From Sphingobium sp. Ant17 (GTDB lineage Bacteria; Pseudomonadota; Alphaproteobacteria; Sphingomonadales; Sphingomonadaceae): a stretch of DNA of 64,000 nt. The position numbers and the translations under genes are program-made. Location: NCBI RefSeq assembly GCF_000588875.1, contig NZ_JEMV01000017.1, positions 20,129 to 84,128 on the forward strand. Reading direction: 5' to 3'. Of the stretch, positions 17,364 through 27,438 are shown piece by piece; position 1 is the first letter of the stretch; each line of letters begins with the position of its first letter. Below the pieces are notes generated by a model that ran no database searches, was not told the origin of the DNA, and saw only the letters and a list, made by a program, of their open reading frames with translations.

Positions 17364-19430
17364 ATGACCCATGGTTTGCGGACCCGACGCCGCCTTGCCG
17401 GCCGCCCGCAAGCCGCCCGGCTCCTTCTTGCGCCACTGCTGCTCGCCGCCCCGTGCGCCGCGTGGGCGCAGGACGTGTCGCCACCGCCTACCGCCTCTGA
17501 GGGCGCGACGGTCGATGTCGACACCCAACTCGACGCCATGCCCGACATCGGCCTTGACTGGCCCGACCTTGGCCAGGCCGATAGCGTGACGCCACTGCCC
17601 GCAGACCCCGCCGATGTGCAGACGGCCGCGCCCGAAACGCCCGGCACGATCATCGCCCCCGACGCGGAACCGGTCGAAGCCGTCGCGGCCTTTACCGAAA
17701 TCGGCGAGGAGCGGCGCTATACCGTGGCGCTGGATGGCATCGACGCCATCACCGACGCCCAGTTCAAGCTGCGCTTCGATGAACTGTCGGTCCTGCGGCA
17801 GGGGGAGAATAAGGCCGCCAACCTCGCCCAGATCAACCGCCGCATCAAGGAGGACAGCGATCTGCTGGATCGGCTGCTGCGTGCCAAGGGCTATTATGCC
17901 GCGCGCATCCGCGGCGCTGTTTCCGCCCCGCCCGCGGGCAGCGACCGGCTCGCCGTGCGGTTCGCCATCACGCCCGGCACGCAATATCTGCTCGCCTCGG
18001 TGGATGTGGCCGGCCTGACGGAGACCGGCACCCGCGAACCGACGTTGCGCGCGGCTTTCCCGCCCAAGGTCGGCGATCCGGTCGATGCCGACAAGATCCT
18101 CGAAGCGCGCGACGCGCTCGCCACCGCCCTGTCCGAAAGCGGTTATCCCTTCGCCAGGGTGGACGAACCCGAAGTGCGGATCGACCATGAGGAACGGCAG
18201 GGCGATCTCGACCTCATCGTCACGCCCGGCGGCTACCGCACCTTCGGCGCGATCCGCCTGAGCAATGCGGAGCTGTTCAGCGCGCGCCATGTCCAGAATA
18301 TCGCCCGCTTTGATCCCGGCGACCCCTATATGGCCTCCGATGTCGAGGATCTGCGCCGCGCCATCGTCGCGACCGGCCTTGTGTCATCGGTGACGTTGAC
18401 GCCGACCGATGCGGGCGATGGTGACCATGTCGATCTCGCGCTCGATGTCCGGCCAGCGCCGCTGCGCACCATCGCGGGGGAACTGGGCTATGGCACGGGC
18501 GAGGGCTATCGCGCCGAGGTCAGCTGGCAGCATCGCAACTTCTTCCCGCCCGAAGGCGCGGTCACGGTGCGCGGCGTCATCGGTACGCAGGAACAGACCG
18601 CCTCCTTCACCTATCGCCGCAATAATTTCCGCCGCCGCGACAATGTGCTGACCGGCCTGTTGTCGGTCAGCAATATCCGGCGCGACGCCTATGACGCCCG
18701 CACCGTCACGTTGGCGGGCGCGCTGGAACGGACGACCAACATCCTGTTCCAGAAAAATTGGGTGTGGCGGGTCGGCGCGGAATTGATCGCGTCGGACGAA
18801 GCGGATGCCTTTTCCGGCGGCGCGCGCCGCACCTTCCTGATCGGCGCAGTGCCGCTCAGCCTCACCTATGACGGCAGCGACGACCTGCTCAACCCGACCA
18901 GGGGCTTTCGCCTCGGCGGGCGGCTCAGCCCCGAACTCTCCTTCCAGAACGAGACCTTCGGCTATGCCAAGGTGCAGCTCGACGGCAGCCTCTATCAGCC
19001 GATGGGCGACAAGCTGGTGGTCGCCGCCCGCGCCCGCTTCGGCAGCATCCTTGGTTCGACGGTCGAACAGATCGCGCCGTCGCGCCGCTTCTACGCGGGC
19101 GGCGGCGCATCGGTGCGCGGCTATGGCTATCAGGCGATCGGCCCGCGCTTTGGCGAGGATGACAACCCCGTGGGCGGCAAGAGCCTGGCGGAATTTTCGC
19201 TGGAGGCGCGGGTGCGCTTCGGGAATTTCGGCGTCGTGCCGTTCATCGACGCGGGCAATATCTCAACGAGCTTCCTGCCGCGCTTCCGCGACCTGCGCAT
19301 CGGCACCGGGCTTGGTTTGCGCTATTACAGCAATTTTGGCCCGATCCGCGTCGATGTCGGCACGCCCATCAACCCGCAATCGGGTGATCCCAAGATCGCC
19401 GTCTATGTCTCGCTGGGCCAGGCCTTCTGA
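17364..19430 (+). CDS. tamA: translocation and assembly module subunit TamA (Omp85 family)
   Basis: 688 residues. A signal peptide ends near AAWAQD (residue 36). A long acidic/proline linker of about 60 residues precedes the POTRA domains (about 110-330), and the C-terminal half is a 16-strand barrel. The Omp85 signature SVRGYGYQAIGPRFG is present near residue 580, with the final strand ending VYVSLGQAF. TamA sits in the outer membrane and works with TamB to insert or deliver outer-membrane proteins and lipids. The stop overlaps the tamB start by one base. Confidence 0.92.
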   Translation: MTHGLRTRRRLAGRPQAARLLLAPLLLAAPCAAWAQDVSPPPTASEGATVDVDTQLDAMPDIGLDWPDLGQADSVTPLPADPADVQTAAPETPGTIIAPDAEPVEAVAAFTEIGEERRYTVALDGIDAITDAQFKLRFDELSVLRQGENKAANLAQINRRIKEDSDLLDRLLRAKGYYAARIRGAVSAPPAGSDRLAVRFAITPGTQYLLASVDVAGLTETGTREPTLRAAFPPKVGDPVDADKILEARDALATALSESGYPFARVDEPEVRIDHEERQGDLDLIVTPGGYRTFGAIRLSNAELFSARHVQNIARFDPGDPYMASDVEDLRRAIVATGLVSSVTLTPTDAGDGDHVDLALDVRPAPLRTIAGELGYGTGEGYRAEVSWQHRNFFPPEGAVTVRGVIGTQEQTASFTYRRNNFRRRDNVLTGLLSVSNIRRDAYDARTVTLAGALERTTNILFQKNWVWRVGAELIASDEADAFSGGARRTFLIGAVPLSLTYDGSDDLLNPTRGFRLGGRLSPELSFQNETFGYAKVQLDGSLYQPMGDKLVVAARARFGSILGSTVEQIAPSRRFYAGGGASVRGYGYQAIGPRFGEDDNPVGGKSLAEFSLEARVRFGNFGVVPFIDAGNISTSFLPRFRDLRIGTGLGLRYYSNFGPIRVDVGTPINPQSGDPKIAVYVSLGQAF

Positions 19431-22400
19431 TGACCGACGAAACCCCCGCCGCCCCGACGATCCGTCGCCGCGCCTGGGACGGGCGCTGGCAACGCTGGGT
19501 CGCGGGTTTGCTGGCGGCGGCGCTGCTGATCGTGGCCGGGTCGGTCGCCTGGCTCGACACCGGGGCTGGGCATCGCTTCCTCGTGTCCCGCATCGCCACC
19601 ATCAAATCCCGGTCGGGCCTGCAGATCAGCGTCGACCGGATCGATGGCAGCATCTATCGCAAGGCGGTCCTGCATAATCTCGTTCTGTCGGACCCCAATG
19701 GCCGCTTTTTCGACGCGCCCAGGGTCGAACTGGAATGGTGGCCCTTGGCCTGGCTGTCCAACCGGCTCGACATCGACCGGCTGGTGATCCCGCGCGCGAC
19801 GCTGCACAAATTGCCCAAACTCAATCCGACCCAGCGGCAGGGACCGATCTTGCCCGCATTCGATATTCGTCTGATGCAATTTTCGGTCGGGCAGCTTGCG
19901 ATCGCGCCGGGCGTCACCGGCCGTGCCCAGACCGCGACCATCGCGGGCGACGCCGATATTCGCGGCGGCCGCGCGGTCATCGATCTCGCGGCGCGTACCC
20001 TCGATGGCCGCGACGCGCTCAGCATCGCGCTCGACAGCCGCCCGGACGATGATCGCTTCCGCCTCGACGTCACCGTCAACGCGCCCCAGGGCGGCGTGCT
20101 CGCAACGATGGCGGGCCTCACGCAGGACGGCACGTTGCGCATCGGCGGCAAGGGCAGTTGGACCCAGTGGGACGGTCGCCTGGCCGCCACGCTGGATGCT
20201 GCGCCCGCCGCCGACTTCGTTCTTGCGGCGCGTAGCGGGGCCTATTCGGCGCGCGGCACGGTCGAGGGGTCGGCCATCGCCGGGGGCAGCTTGATCCAGC
20301 GCCTGTCATCCCCCCGCCTGACCGTGCGCGCCAATGGCACCTTGGTCGATCGGGTGATCGACGGCACGGCATCGCTGCGCTCCGCCGCGATCGACCTCAG
20401 CGCTGACGGTGCGATCGACCTGCGCAACAATGCGCTCGACAATATGCGGCTCGACCTCACACTCGCCCGGCCCGAAGCGTTGCTGAAGACCATGCGCGGG
20501 CGCGATGTCGTCGCCAAGATCCGCCTCGATGGCCCGCTGTCGCAGCTTGGCTATGAATATCTGCTCACCGCGCGCGAACTGACGTTCGACAAGGCCCGCA
20601 TCAGCGATGTGCGCGCTGAGGGGAAGGGCCGCACCGCTGGGTCCGGCCCGACTTTGATCCCTTTGCGCCTGCGCGCGGGCCGCCTGGACGGGCAGGGCGA
20701 TCTGGTGGAGGGCATCGTGCGCAATTTCGCGCTCGATGGCGTGTTGCAGCTCAACGGGCAGCAGATCGTCAGCAACCCGATGGACCTGCGTTCCGACAAG
20801 CTGCGCGGCAAGCTGACCGTCCTCGCTGATCTCAAGACCGGCCGCTATGATATGGGCCTGGATGGCCAGATTGTGGGCCTCGCGATCCGGGGCTTCGGGG
20901 TGGTCGATGTCACCTCCAAACTGCGCGCCATGCCGCGCGCCGATGGCGGCTTTGGCCTCAGCGGCAGCGCGGCGGCGCGGGTGCGGCGGCTCGACAATGA
21001 TTTCCTGCGCACATTGGGCGGCGGTCTGCCCACAGCGCGCAGCGACCTGGCATTGCGGCCCGACGGCACGCTGGCGCTCACCAACATGCGCCTGGCCGCG
21101 CCGCTGCTGACGCTCGCGGGCAATGGGGTGCGCTTTCGCGACGGCACCCTCCATCTGGAGGGCAAGGGGCAGCATGATCAATATGGTCCGCTCACCCTGA
21201 CGCTCGACGGCAATATCGAACGGCCGACGATCGACCTGATGCTCGCCCGGCCCATGGATGCGCTTGGCCTGCGTGATGTCCACGCGCACCTCATCCCCGA
21301 CGCCAATGGCTATAGCTACACGGCGGAAGGCGGATCGACGCTCGGCCCATTCACCGGGCGCGGCGTCATCCTGCTGCCCCAGGGCGGGCAGGCGGTCGTG
21401 CGGGTCGCCAATCTCGCCGTGTCGGGCGTCACCGCCAGCGGCGACATTCGCCCGGTCACCGGCGGTCTCGATGGCCAGCTGGCGGTCAGCGGTCCCGTCA
21501 CCGGCTATGTCGGCTTCAAGCCAGTGGACGACATCCAGCAAGTCCAGCTCAAGCTGACCGCGAACGGCGCCAGTTTCGACGGGCCGACGATCATCACGGT
21601 GCGGCGCGGCACGCTCGATGCGACCATCCTGCTCGATCCGTCGGGCACCACGCTCAAGGCGACGGCCCAGGCGCGCGGGCTGCGCGTCGGCGGCGTGCTG
21701 GTCGGCCGTTTCGCCGCCAATGCCGATCTGGTCGATGGGCGTGGCACCATCCGGGGCAGCCTGTCGGGCCAGCGCGGCCGCCTGTTCGAACTGCAGGGGG
21801 AGGCGCAGGTCGATGCCGATCGTATCCGCATCACCGCTGGCGGCACGATCGACAAACGCCCGATCCGCCTGACCCGCGCGGCGCTGCTGACCCGCACCGA
21901 CGATGGCTGGCGCCTGTCCCCTGCGACGATCAGCTATGCGGGCGGATCGCTGCAACTGGGCGGGGAACTGGGGGCGACGTCCAACCATGTCGAGGCGCGC
22001 ATGGACAAGCTGCCGTTGGGGCTGCTCGACATCGCCTATGACAATCTGGGGCTGGGCGGTATCGCCACCGGCTCGCTCAGCTATGCGCAACCACGCGGCG
22101 GCCTGCCCACCGGCACGGCGGAACTGCGCGTGCGTGGCCTGTCGCGCTCCGGCCTGTCGCTCAGTTCGCGTCCGGTTGACGTCGGCGTCAATGCGACGCT
22201 GGGGGCCGACCGGCTCGCCACCCGCATGGTGTTCGTCGCCGATGGCAAGACGATCGGCCGGGGCCAGGCCTTGCTCAGCCCGCTCGGCCGCACCGGCGGC
22301 CTTGTCGAACGGCTGAACGCCGCGCCGCTGTTCGCGCAGCTTCGCTATGCCGGCGCGGCCGACACGCTGTGGCGGCTGACCGGGGTGGAGATTGTCGACA

Positions 22401-23605
22401 TGGGTGGGCCGGTCAATGTGTCGGCGGACATGCGTGGCACGCTCGGCGATCCCCGCATCACCGGCACTTTCGCTACCGATAACAGCACGATCAACAGCCC
22501 GGTCACCGGCATGCGGCTGGCCAATGTCAAGGCGCGCGGGCGCTTCTCCGGCGCGCAACTCGTCATTTCCAGCTTCACCGGCGCGTCGCAAAATGGCGGC
22601 TCGGTCACCGGTACCGGCCGCTTCACCTTCAACGGCATAGCGGGCGTCGGCATGGACCTGGCGATGCAGGCGGACAATGCCGCGCTGCTGGAACGCGACG
22701 ATATCGCCGCGACCGTCACCGGTCCCATCACCCTGCGATCCGACGGCACGGGCGGGACGATCGGCGGCGATGTCATCCTCAACAAAAGCCGCTTCACGCT
22801 GGGCCGTGCCGCCGCCGTCGCTGCCATCCCCGAATTGCGCGTCGTTGAAATCAACCGGCGCGGGGAAGAGATCGACACGCCGCGCACCAACGTCCCCTGG
22901 GCGCTGGCGATCAAGGCGCGCGCGCGCAACCGCCTGACCGTCACCGGCCTTGGCCTCGACAGCGAATGGCGCGCCGATCTCGACCTTGGCGGCACCGTCA
23001 CCAATCCCGCCATCGCCGGGCGCGCCGAATTGGTGCGCGGGAATTATGAATTTGCCGGCCGCCGTTTTGAACTGCGCGAAGGCCGCATCCAGTTCGATGG
23101 CAAGACGCCCATCAACCCGACACTCGACATTGATGCCGTCGCCGATGTCAGCGACCTGACCGCCACCATCCATGTCGGCGGCACCGGCCTCAAGCCCGAC
23201 ATCAGCTTCAACAGCATTCCCGCGCTGCCGCAGGACGAACTGCTTTCGCGCATCCTGTTCGGCACATCGATCACCAACCTGTCCGCGCCCGAAGCGCTGC
23301 AACTCGCCTCGGCGGTCGGCTCGCTGCAGGGCGGTGGCGGGCTCGACCCGATCAACGCCGTGCGCAAGGCGGCGGGGCTGGACCGGCTGCGCATCATCGC
23401 CGCCGATCCGACCCAGGGGCAGGGGACGTCGATCGCGGCGGGCAAATATCTCACCCGCAAAACCTATGTCGAGTTGATCACCGACGGGCAGGGCTATTCC
23501 GCCACCCGTATCGAATATCAGGTCACGCGCTGGCTCTCGCTATTGGGGGCCATCTCGACGCTCGGCCGCCAGAGCGCCAACGTCCGCGTGTCGCGGGATT
23601 ACTAA
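19430..23605 (+). CDS. tamB: translocation and assembly module protein TamB (DUF490)
   Basis: 1391 residues. One N-terminal membrane helix (about residues 24-43) anchors it in the inner membrane. A very long beta-repeat body follows, typical of AsmA/TamB bridge proteins. The C-terminal DUF490 domain is clear: GRAELVRGNYEFAGRRFEL, then SFNSIPALPQDELLSRILFG, and a final YSATRIEYQVTRWLSLLG. The protein spans the periplasm to TamA and probably carries phospholipid. It is co-translated with tamA (TGATG) and only 3 bases precede sdaA. Confidence 0.93.
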   Translation: MTDETPAAPTIRRRAWDGRWQRWVAGLLAAALLIVAGSVAWLDTGAGHRFLVSRIATIKSRSGLQISVDRIDGSIYRKAVLHNLVLSDPNGRFFDAPRVELEWWPLAWLSNRLDIDRLVIPRATLHKLPKLNPTQRQGPILPAFDIRLMQFSVGQLAIAPGVTGRAQTATIAGDADIRGGRAVIDLAARTLDGRDALSIALDSRPDDDRFRLDVTVNAPQGGVLATMAGLTQDGTLRIGGKGSWTQWDGRLAATLDAAPAADFVLAARSGAYSARGTVEGSAIAGGSLIQRLSSPRLTVRANGTLVDRVIDGTASLRSAAIDLSADGAIDLRNNALDNMRLDLTLARPEALLKTMRGRDVVAKIRLDGPLSQLGYEYLLTARELTFDKARISDVRAEGKGRTAGSGPTLIPLRLRAGRLDGQGDLVEGIVRNFALDGVLQLNGQQIVSNPMDLRSDKLRGKLTVLADLKTGRYDMGLDGQIVGLAIRGFGVVDVTSKLRAMPRADGGFGLSGSAAARVRRLDNDFLRTLGGGLPTARSDLALRPDGTLALTNMRLAAPLLTLAGNGVRFRDGTLHLEGKGQHDQYGPLTLTLDGNIERPTIDLMLARPMDALGLRDVHAHLIPDANGYSYTAEGGSTLGPFTGRGVILLPQGGQAVVRVANLAVSGVTASGDIRPVTGGLDGQLAVSGPVTGYVGFKPVDDIQQVQLKLTANGASFDGPTIITVRRGTLDATILLDPSGTTLKATAQARGLRVGGVLVGRFAANADLVDGRGTIRGSLSGQRGRLFELQGEAQVDADRIRITAGGTIDKRPIRLTRAALLTRTDDGWRLSPATISYAGGSLQLGGELGATSNHVEARMDKLPLGLLDIAYDNLGLGGIATGSLSYAQPRGGLPTGTAELRVRGLSRSGLSLSSRPVDVGVNATLGADRLATRMVFVADGKTIGRGQALLSPLGRTGGLVERLNAAPLFAQLRYAGAADTLWRLTGVEIVDMGGPVNVSADMRGTLGDPRITGTFATDNSTINSPVTGMRLANVKARGRFSGAQLVISSFTGASQNGGSVTGTGRFTFNGIAGVGMDLAMQADNAALLERDDIAATVTGPITLRSDGTGGTIGGDVILNKSRFTLGRAAAVAAIPELRVVEINRRGEEIDTPRTNVPWALAIKARARNRLTVTGLGLDSEWRADLDLGGTVTNPAIAGRAELVRGNYEFAGRRFELREGRIQFDGKTPINPTLDIDAVADVSDLTATIHVGGTGLKPDISFNSIPALPQDELLSRILFGTSITNLSAPEALQLASAVGSLQGGGGLDPINAVRKAAGLDRLRIIAADPTQGQGTSIAAGKYLTRKTYVELITDGQGYSATRIEYQVTRWLSLLGAISTLGRQSANVRVSRDY

Positions 23606-23608
23606 GCC

Positions 23609-25000
23609 ATGACCAAGTCCCGCATCGACGCCGCCGCTGCGATCAGCGTGATGGACCTGTTCACCATCGGCATCGGTCCATCCAGCTCGCACACCGTCGG
23701 CCCGATGCGCGCCGCGCTCTTGTTCATGGACTCTCTCCCCGCGCAGCCAGTACGGGTGTCGTGCGATCTCTATGGCTCGCTCGCGCTGACCGGCCGGGGC
23801 CATGCCACCGACACGGCGATCCTGCTCGGCCTGTCGGGCTATAGCCCCGAAGGCACCGACCCCGACACCATCCCCGCCATCCTCGCCGCTATCCGCACCG
23901 ATGGCCGCATCCGCGCGGGCAGCGCCCACGACCAATGGATCGCGTTCGAGGAAGCGCGCGACCTCATCTTCCACATGGGCGACTTTCTCGAAGCGCATAG
24001 CAATGGCATGCGCTTCACCGCCTGGCTCGACGGCCACAGCGAACCGCTGGTGCGCGACTATTATTCGATCGGCGGCGGCGCGGTGCTGCCCGGCGATCGC
24101 GTCACCGACGACGCCGCGCTCGGCCATAATGTCGTCCAGCCCTATCCCTTCTCGTCGGGCGCGGAGATTCTGGCGCAGGGCGAGGCGACCGGCCTCTCCA
24201 TCGCCACCCTCGTCCTGCGCAACGAAGGCGCGTGGCGCACCCAGGCGGAAACCGACGCCTTCCTCGACAGCGTGATCGACGCCATGAGCGCCTCGATCGA
24301 CCGCGGCCTCCAGCAGGAGGGGCTACTCCCCGGCGGCCTCAAGGTCCGCCGCCGCGCCCGCGCCATTCATCAGCGGCTGCGCCTGCAACAGGATGCGCTT
24401 GGCCCGGCACAGATTTTCGAATGGGTCAGCCTGTTCGCGCTGGCGGTGAATGAGGAAAATGCCGCCGGTGGCCGCGTCGTCACCGCGCCCACCAATGGCG
24501 CGGCGGGTGTCATCCCGGCGGTGCTGCATTATTATCGCCGCTTCGTCCCCGGCGCGGATCGTGATGGCGAGCGCCGCTTCCTGCTCACCGCCGCCGCCAT
24601 CGGCTTCCTCTACAAGAAGCGCGCCTCCATCTCCGCCGCCGAAATGGGGTGCCAGGGCGAAGTCGGCGTCGCCTGCTCCATGGCCGCCGCTGGCCTTGCC
24701 GCCGTCTTGGGCGGCACCAACGGCCAGGTCGAAAATGCCGCCGAAATCGGCATGGAACATAATCTCGGCCTCACCTGCGATCCGATCGGCGGCCTCGTCC
24801 AGATCCCCTGCATCGAACGCAACACCATGGGCGCGGTCAAGGCGATCAACGCCGCCTATCTCGCGCTGCAGGGCGATGGCCATCATATCGTCAGCCTCGA
24901 TGCCGTCATCGAAACGATGCGCCAGACCGGCGAAGATATGGCCAGCCGCTACAAGGAAACCTCGCTTGGCGGGTTGGCCGTCAACGTCGTGGAGTGCTGA
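23609..25000 (+). CDS. sdaA: L-serine ammonia-lyase, single-chain 4Fe-4S type
   Basis: 463 residues. The N-terminal beta domain starts [22 protein letters not shown], and the alpha domain contains [12 protein letters not shown] and [20 protein letters not shown]. The iron-sulphur cysteines are in [10 protein letters not shown] and later in [18 protein letters not shown]. The enzyme deaminates L-serine to pyruvate in the cytosol. It lies 3 bases after tamB in the same direction, so it may be cotranscribed although the functions are unrelated. Confidence 0.95.
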   Translation: MTKSRIDAAAAISVMDLFTIGIGPSSSHTVGPMRAALLFMDSLPAQPVRVSCDLYGSLALTGRGHATDTAILLGLSGYSPEGTDPDTIPAILAAIRTDGRIRAGSAHDQWIAFEEARDLIFHMGDFLEAHSNGMRFTAWLDGHSEPLVRDYYSIGGGAVLPGDRVTDDAALGHNVVQPYPFSSGAEILAQGEATGLSIATLVLRNEGAWRTQAETDAFLDSVIDAMSASIDRGLQQEGLLPGGLKVRRRARAIHQRLRLQQDALGPAQIFEWVSLFALAVNEENAAGGRVVTAPTNGAAGVIPAVLHYYRRFVPGADRDGERRFLLTAAAIGFLYKKRASISAAEMGCQGEVGVACSMAAAGLAAVLGGTNGQVENAAEIGMEHNLGLTCDPIGGLVQIPCIERNTMGAVKAINAAYLALQGDGHHIVSLDAVIETMRQTGEDMASRYKETSLGGLAVNVVEC

Positions 25001-25170
25001 AGCGGTTCCCTTCCACTCGTCGCTTTGCGCCGTCAAATCTGCGATGAAACGACAGTATTTGTGTCATATCTGCAACATAAGTCCTTGTTTATCTTAGGTT
25101 CATGAAACTTACGGCTCTTCGCGGCTTTCAGCGTCTCTCCCCTACAGGGGATGACAATGGAGTTTAGAAT

Positions 25171-25824
25171 ATGCGTAAGTTGATGGTCGCAACCCTTCTC
25201 GGCAGCGCCGCAGTCGCCGCCCCCGCCATGGCCCAGAATGTCGGCCCGACCTTTACCGGTCCCCGCGTCGAAGCGATCCTGGGCTATGATCATGTCGGTG
25301 CCGGCAGCGATGTGGACAATAACAATGACAGCGACGACCAGTCGATCGACGGTCTGCTTTACGGCATCGGCGCAGGCTATGACGTGAACCTCGGCAGCGC
25401 CGTCGTCGGCGTCGAAGGCGAATGGACCGATTCGACCGCCAAGTCCGATCGTCGCGATCCCACCGACCAGTTCGGTTTCGGCCGCGTCAGCCAGGGCCGT
25501 GACCTCTATGTCGGCGCGCGCGCGGGTATCCTCGCCAATCCCTCGACGCTCGTTTACGTGAAGGGCGGCTATACCAACAGCAAGCTCAACGTGCTGGCGG
25601 GCAACACCAACGAAACCACCGACACCGCGTTCAAGTTGGACGGCTGGCGCATTGGTGGCGGCGTGGAACGCGCGATCAACACCAACACCTTCGCAAAGGT
25701 GGAATATCGCTATTCCAAATATAGCGACGCCAATATCGAGTTCGCCAATGGCGCGACCACCGAAGATTTCGGCATCGACACCGACCGGCATCAGGTCGTC
25801 GCCAGCGTCGGCTGGCGCTTCTAA
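25171..25824 (+). CDS. outer-membrane beta-barrel (opacity/OmpA-like) protein
   Basis: 217 residues. A clean signal peptide ends AAPAMAQ (residue 22). The remaining sequence has alternating strands and the familiar eight-strand barrel pattern: VEAILGYDHV, YGIGAGYDVNLG, VGVEGEWTDS, YVGARAGILANPSTLVYVKGGYTNS, RIGGGVERAI, VEYRYSKY and a terminal VVASVGWRF ending in aromatic Phe, as expected for BamA recognition. It is a small porin-like or surface-exposed barrel; the ligand is unknown. A terminator follows at 25843. Confidence 0.88.
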   Translation: MRKLMVATLLGSAAVAAPAMAQNVGPTFTGPRVEAILGYDHVGAGSDVDNNNDSDDQSIDGLLYGIGAGYDVNLGSAVVGVEGEWTDSTAKSDRRDPTDQFGFGRVSQGRDLYVGARAGILANPSTLVYVKGGYTNSKLNVLAGNTNETTDTAFKLDGWRIGGGVERAINTNTFAKVEYRYSKYSDANIEFANGATTEDFGIDTDRHQVVASVGWRF

Positions 25825-25842
25825 TCTGCTGGTAATCTGCGG

Positions 25843-25880
25843 GGAGGGGCCGGTCCACCGACCGGCCCCTCCTATTTTGG
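25843..25880 (+). terminator. rho-independent terminator
   Basis: GAGGGGCCGGT pairs with ACCGGCCCCTC around a short loop, followed by CTATTTT. It lies 20 bases after the beta-barrel gene and would end its transcript. Confidence 0.88.
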
Positions 25881-25972
25881 GGCTTATCGACTTTCCATTT
25901 TCCGCGCGAACAGGCGCGCAATCAGCCAAAAGCCCCTATCGGAATGGCCGCGACAATGATATTGACATCATT

Positions 25973-26389
25973 GTGAGTAACGCGATTCCCCATCAATATC
26001 CCATCGGCATCGATGCCGCCGACATCGACTTCATGGGTCATGTCAACAATGCCAGCTACCTCAAATGGGTGCAGGAAGCGGTGCTGGACCATTGGCGCGC
26101 CCTGGCCCCGTCGGAGGCTGTTGCCGGGCACCTGTGGGTCGCGCTCAAGCATGAAATCACCTATCGCAAGCCCACCTTCCTCGACGACGACGTGATCGCC
26201 ACCGTCCTGCTGGAAAAGGTGCAGGGCGCGCGCGCCTTCTACGAAACCATCATCCGTCGCGGTGAAGAGGTGCTGGCCGAAGTCAAATCCAGCTGGTGCT
26301 GCATAGACGCCAGCAGCCTGCGCCCCGCGCGACTGACCCGCGACGTCATCGACCACTTCTTCGCCCCCGACGAAAAAGCCACGCAATAG
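25973..26389 (+). CDS. acyl-CoA thioesterase, 4HBT hotdog family
   Basis: 138 residues from GTG 25973; no in-frame ATG lies nearby, and the open frame upstream belongs to a shadow of the barrel gene. The hotdog motif DFMGHVNNASYLKWVQEA carries the catalytic Asp of the 4-hydroxybenzoyl-CoA thioesterase group, followed by VALKHEITYRKPTFLDD and EVLAEVKSSWCCID. Such cytosolic enzymes hydrolyse acyl-CoA thioesters; the chain preference is not predictable. The start codon is the least certain part. Confidence 0.8.
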   Translation: MSNAIPHQYPIGIDAADIDFMGHVNNASYLKWVQEAVLDHWRALAPSEAVAGHLWVALKHEITYRKPTFLDDDVIATVLLEKVQGARAFYETIIRRGEEVLAEVKSSWCCIDASSLRPARLTRDVIDHFFAPDEKATQ

Positions 26390-26783
26390 GCGCGGGTGTC
26401 GGGGGAAAGCGAAACGGCGGCGATCCACTCCCCTCCGTCATTCCCCACACTCCCCCCCGTCATTCCCGCGAAAGCGGGAACCCATCTCCCAACATCGCCC
26501 CTACGCGACGCAGCGATGATGTTCCCTATACGACGATGAGGATGGGTAAACGACGGCCCCCAACAAAGACCGTCACCCCGGACCCTTCGACAGGCTCAGG
26601 ACGGGCTTGATCCGGGGTCCATGAGCCTCAACCTCTCAATAGCACCATACCGTCGAGCCAATAGATGCCGGGTCAAGCCCGGCATGACGGCAAGGGGTGG
26701 ATACTCGACAGCCGATTAGCGTCGCACTTGTGGCAAGCCAGACATTGATTGACGGATTTATTTAGAACAAGCAGGTTCTCCCC
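26390..26783. repeat. intergenic region packed with palindromic repeats
   Basis: No gene is supported in this 394-base gap. It holds at least three elements: GTCATTCCCGCGAAAGCGGG at 26459; a CACCCCGGAC...GTCCGGGGT type pair at about 26573-26621 that includes CTTCGACAGGCTCAGG; and GATGCCGGGTCAAGCCCGGC at about 26665. Relatives occur at 7211, 11636 and 43448. The clustering directly upstream of the CdiI-like gene suggests a site where DNA has been rearranged or inserted. Confidence 0.75.
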
Positions 26784-27272
26784 ATGATAGACACCGCGCT
26801 CGGTTCTGCTCCTCTGCTTGATTTTCTTCCTCGGGCGACGTTGCCCGACGAAACGCTGCTCGAATTGACGGGCGACAAGTCGAAACTGCGGGCCTTATCG
26901 CGCGAGTCTTCAGGGCTTGAAGATAGGGTGGCAGTCGCGTGGGAACAGCCACTCAAAACACTATCCTGCGGACAATGTCGTATGCTCGTCGGACAGCGTC
27001 TTGGATTACGGTGGCTTGCCGCGCCTATAGCTGAATTCGTGGCACTTTATCCTTCCGCTGAATGCGACCTTTATCCGGGCGATCTAGCGGTGAATGCTCT
27101 AATCGCCGGAAAAGACATTCTTGAGTATGCGCCTAATGAGGCAGCTGCAATGTTCGCTGCGGACTTTTCATGGCTCGACAATGAGATCGCAGATGCCCCC
27201 TCAGACGACCTGCTCCGCCGAGCAAGGGATAGACTTATCGAAGGTCGCAAGAGCGTCCGCCTTTCTGGCTGA
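26784..27272 (+). CDS. CdiI-like contact-dependent inhibition immunity protein (orphan)
   Basis: 162 residues. The middle matches the CdiI_2 immunity pattern: QPLKTLSCGQCRMLVGQRLGL at about 55-75, then IAEFVALYP and CDLYPGDLAVNAL at about 94-106. Such proteins neutralise CdiA toxins delivered by neighbouring cells. No cdiA, cdiB or toxin gene is nearby, so this is an orphan immunity gene. Codon use is unlike its neighbours (ATA, CTT, TCT, TTA are frequent and GC is lower), and repeats flank it on both sides, both signs of transfer. The family assignment is from motif memory and moderately certain. Confidence 0.62.
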   Translation: MIDTALGSAPLLDFLPRATLPDETLLELTGDKSKLRALSRESSGLEDRVAVAWEQPLKTLSCGQCRMLVGQRLGLRWLAAPIAEFVALYPSAECDLYPGDLAVNALIAGKDILEYAPNEAAAMFAADFSWLDNEIADAPSDDLLRRARDRLIEGRKSVRLSG

Positions 27273-27310
27273 CCTTACAACGAATGAACAGCCGAGAATG
27301 GCCGCTTTAG

Positions 27311-27405
27311 TCATCCTCCCCTGGCAGGGGAGGTGGCAGGGCGAAGCCCTGACGGAGGGGTGTCCCGCTCTCGATAGGGTGACACCCCTCCACCACTTAG
27401 CGGTC
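27311..27405. repeat. palindromic repeat, CTCCCC...GGGGAG family
   Basis: The stem CTCCCCTGGCAGGGGAG is followed by a second stem (GGGCGAAGCCC) and by GGAGGGGTGTC...GACACCCCTCC. It fills the gap between the CdiI-like gene and the end of pyrF, which converge. A relative lies at 36206. It may serve as a bidirectional terminator. Confidence 0.75.
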
Positions 27406-27438
27406 CCCTTCAACAGAGCCACGTGCCTCTGTTGAACC

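Noticed and set aside
20306..23302. 998-residue open frame antisense to tamB
   Set aside because: It lies wholly opposite tamB, has low-complexity His/Arg/Ala/Gly composition, no ribosome-binding site and no family motif. High GC removes stops in this frame.
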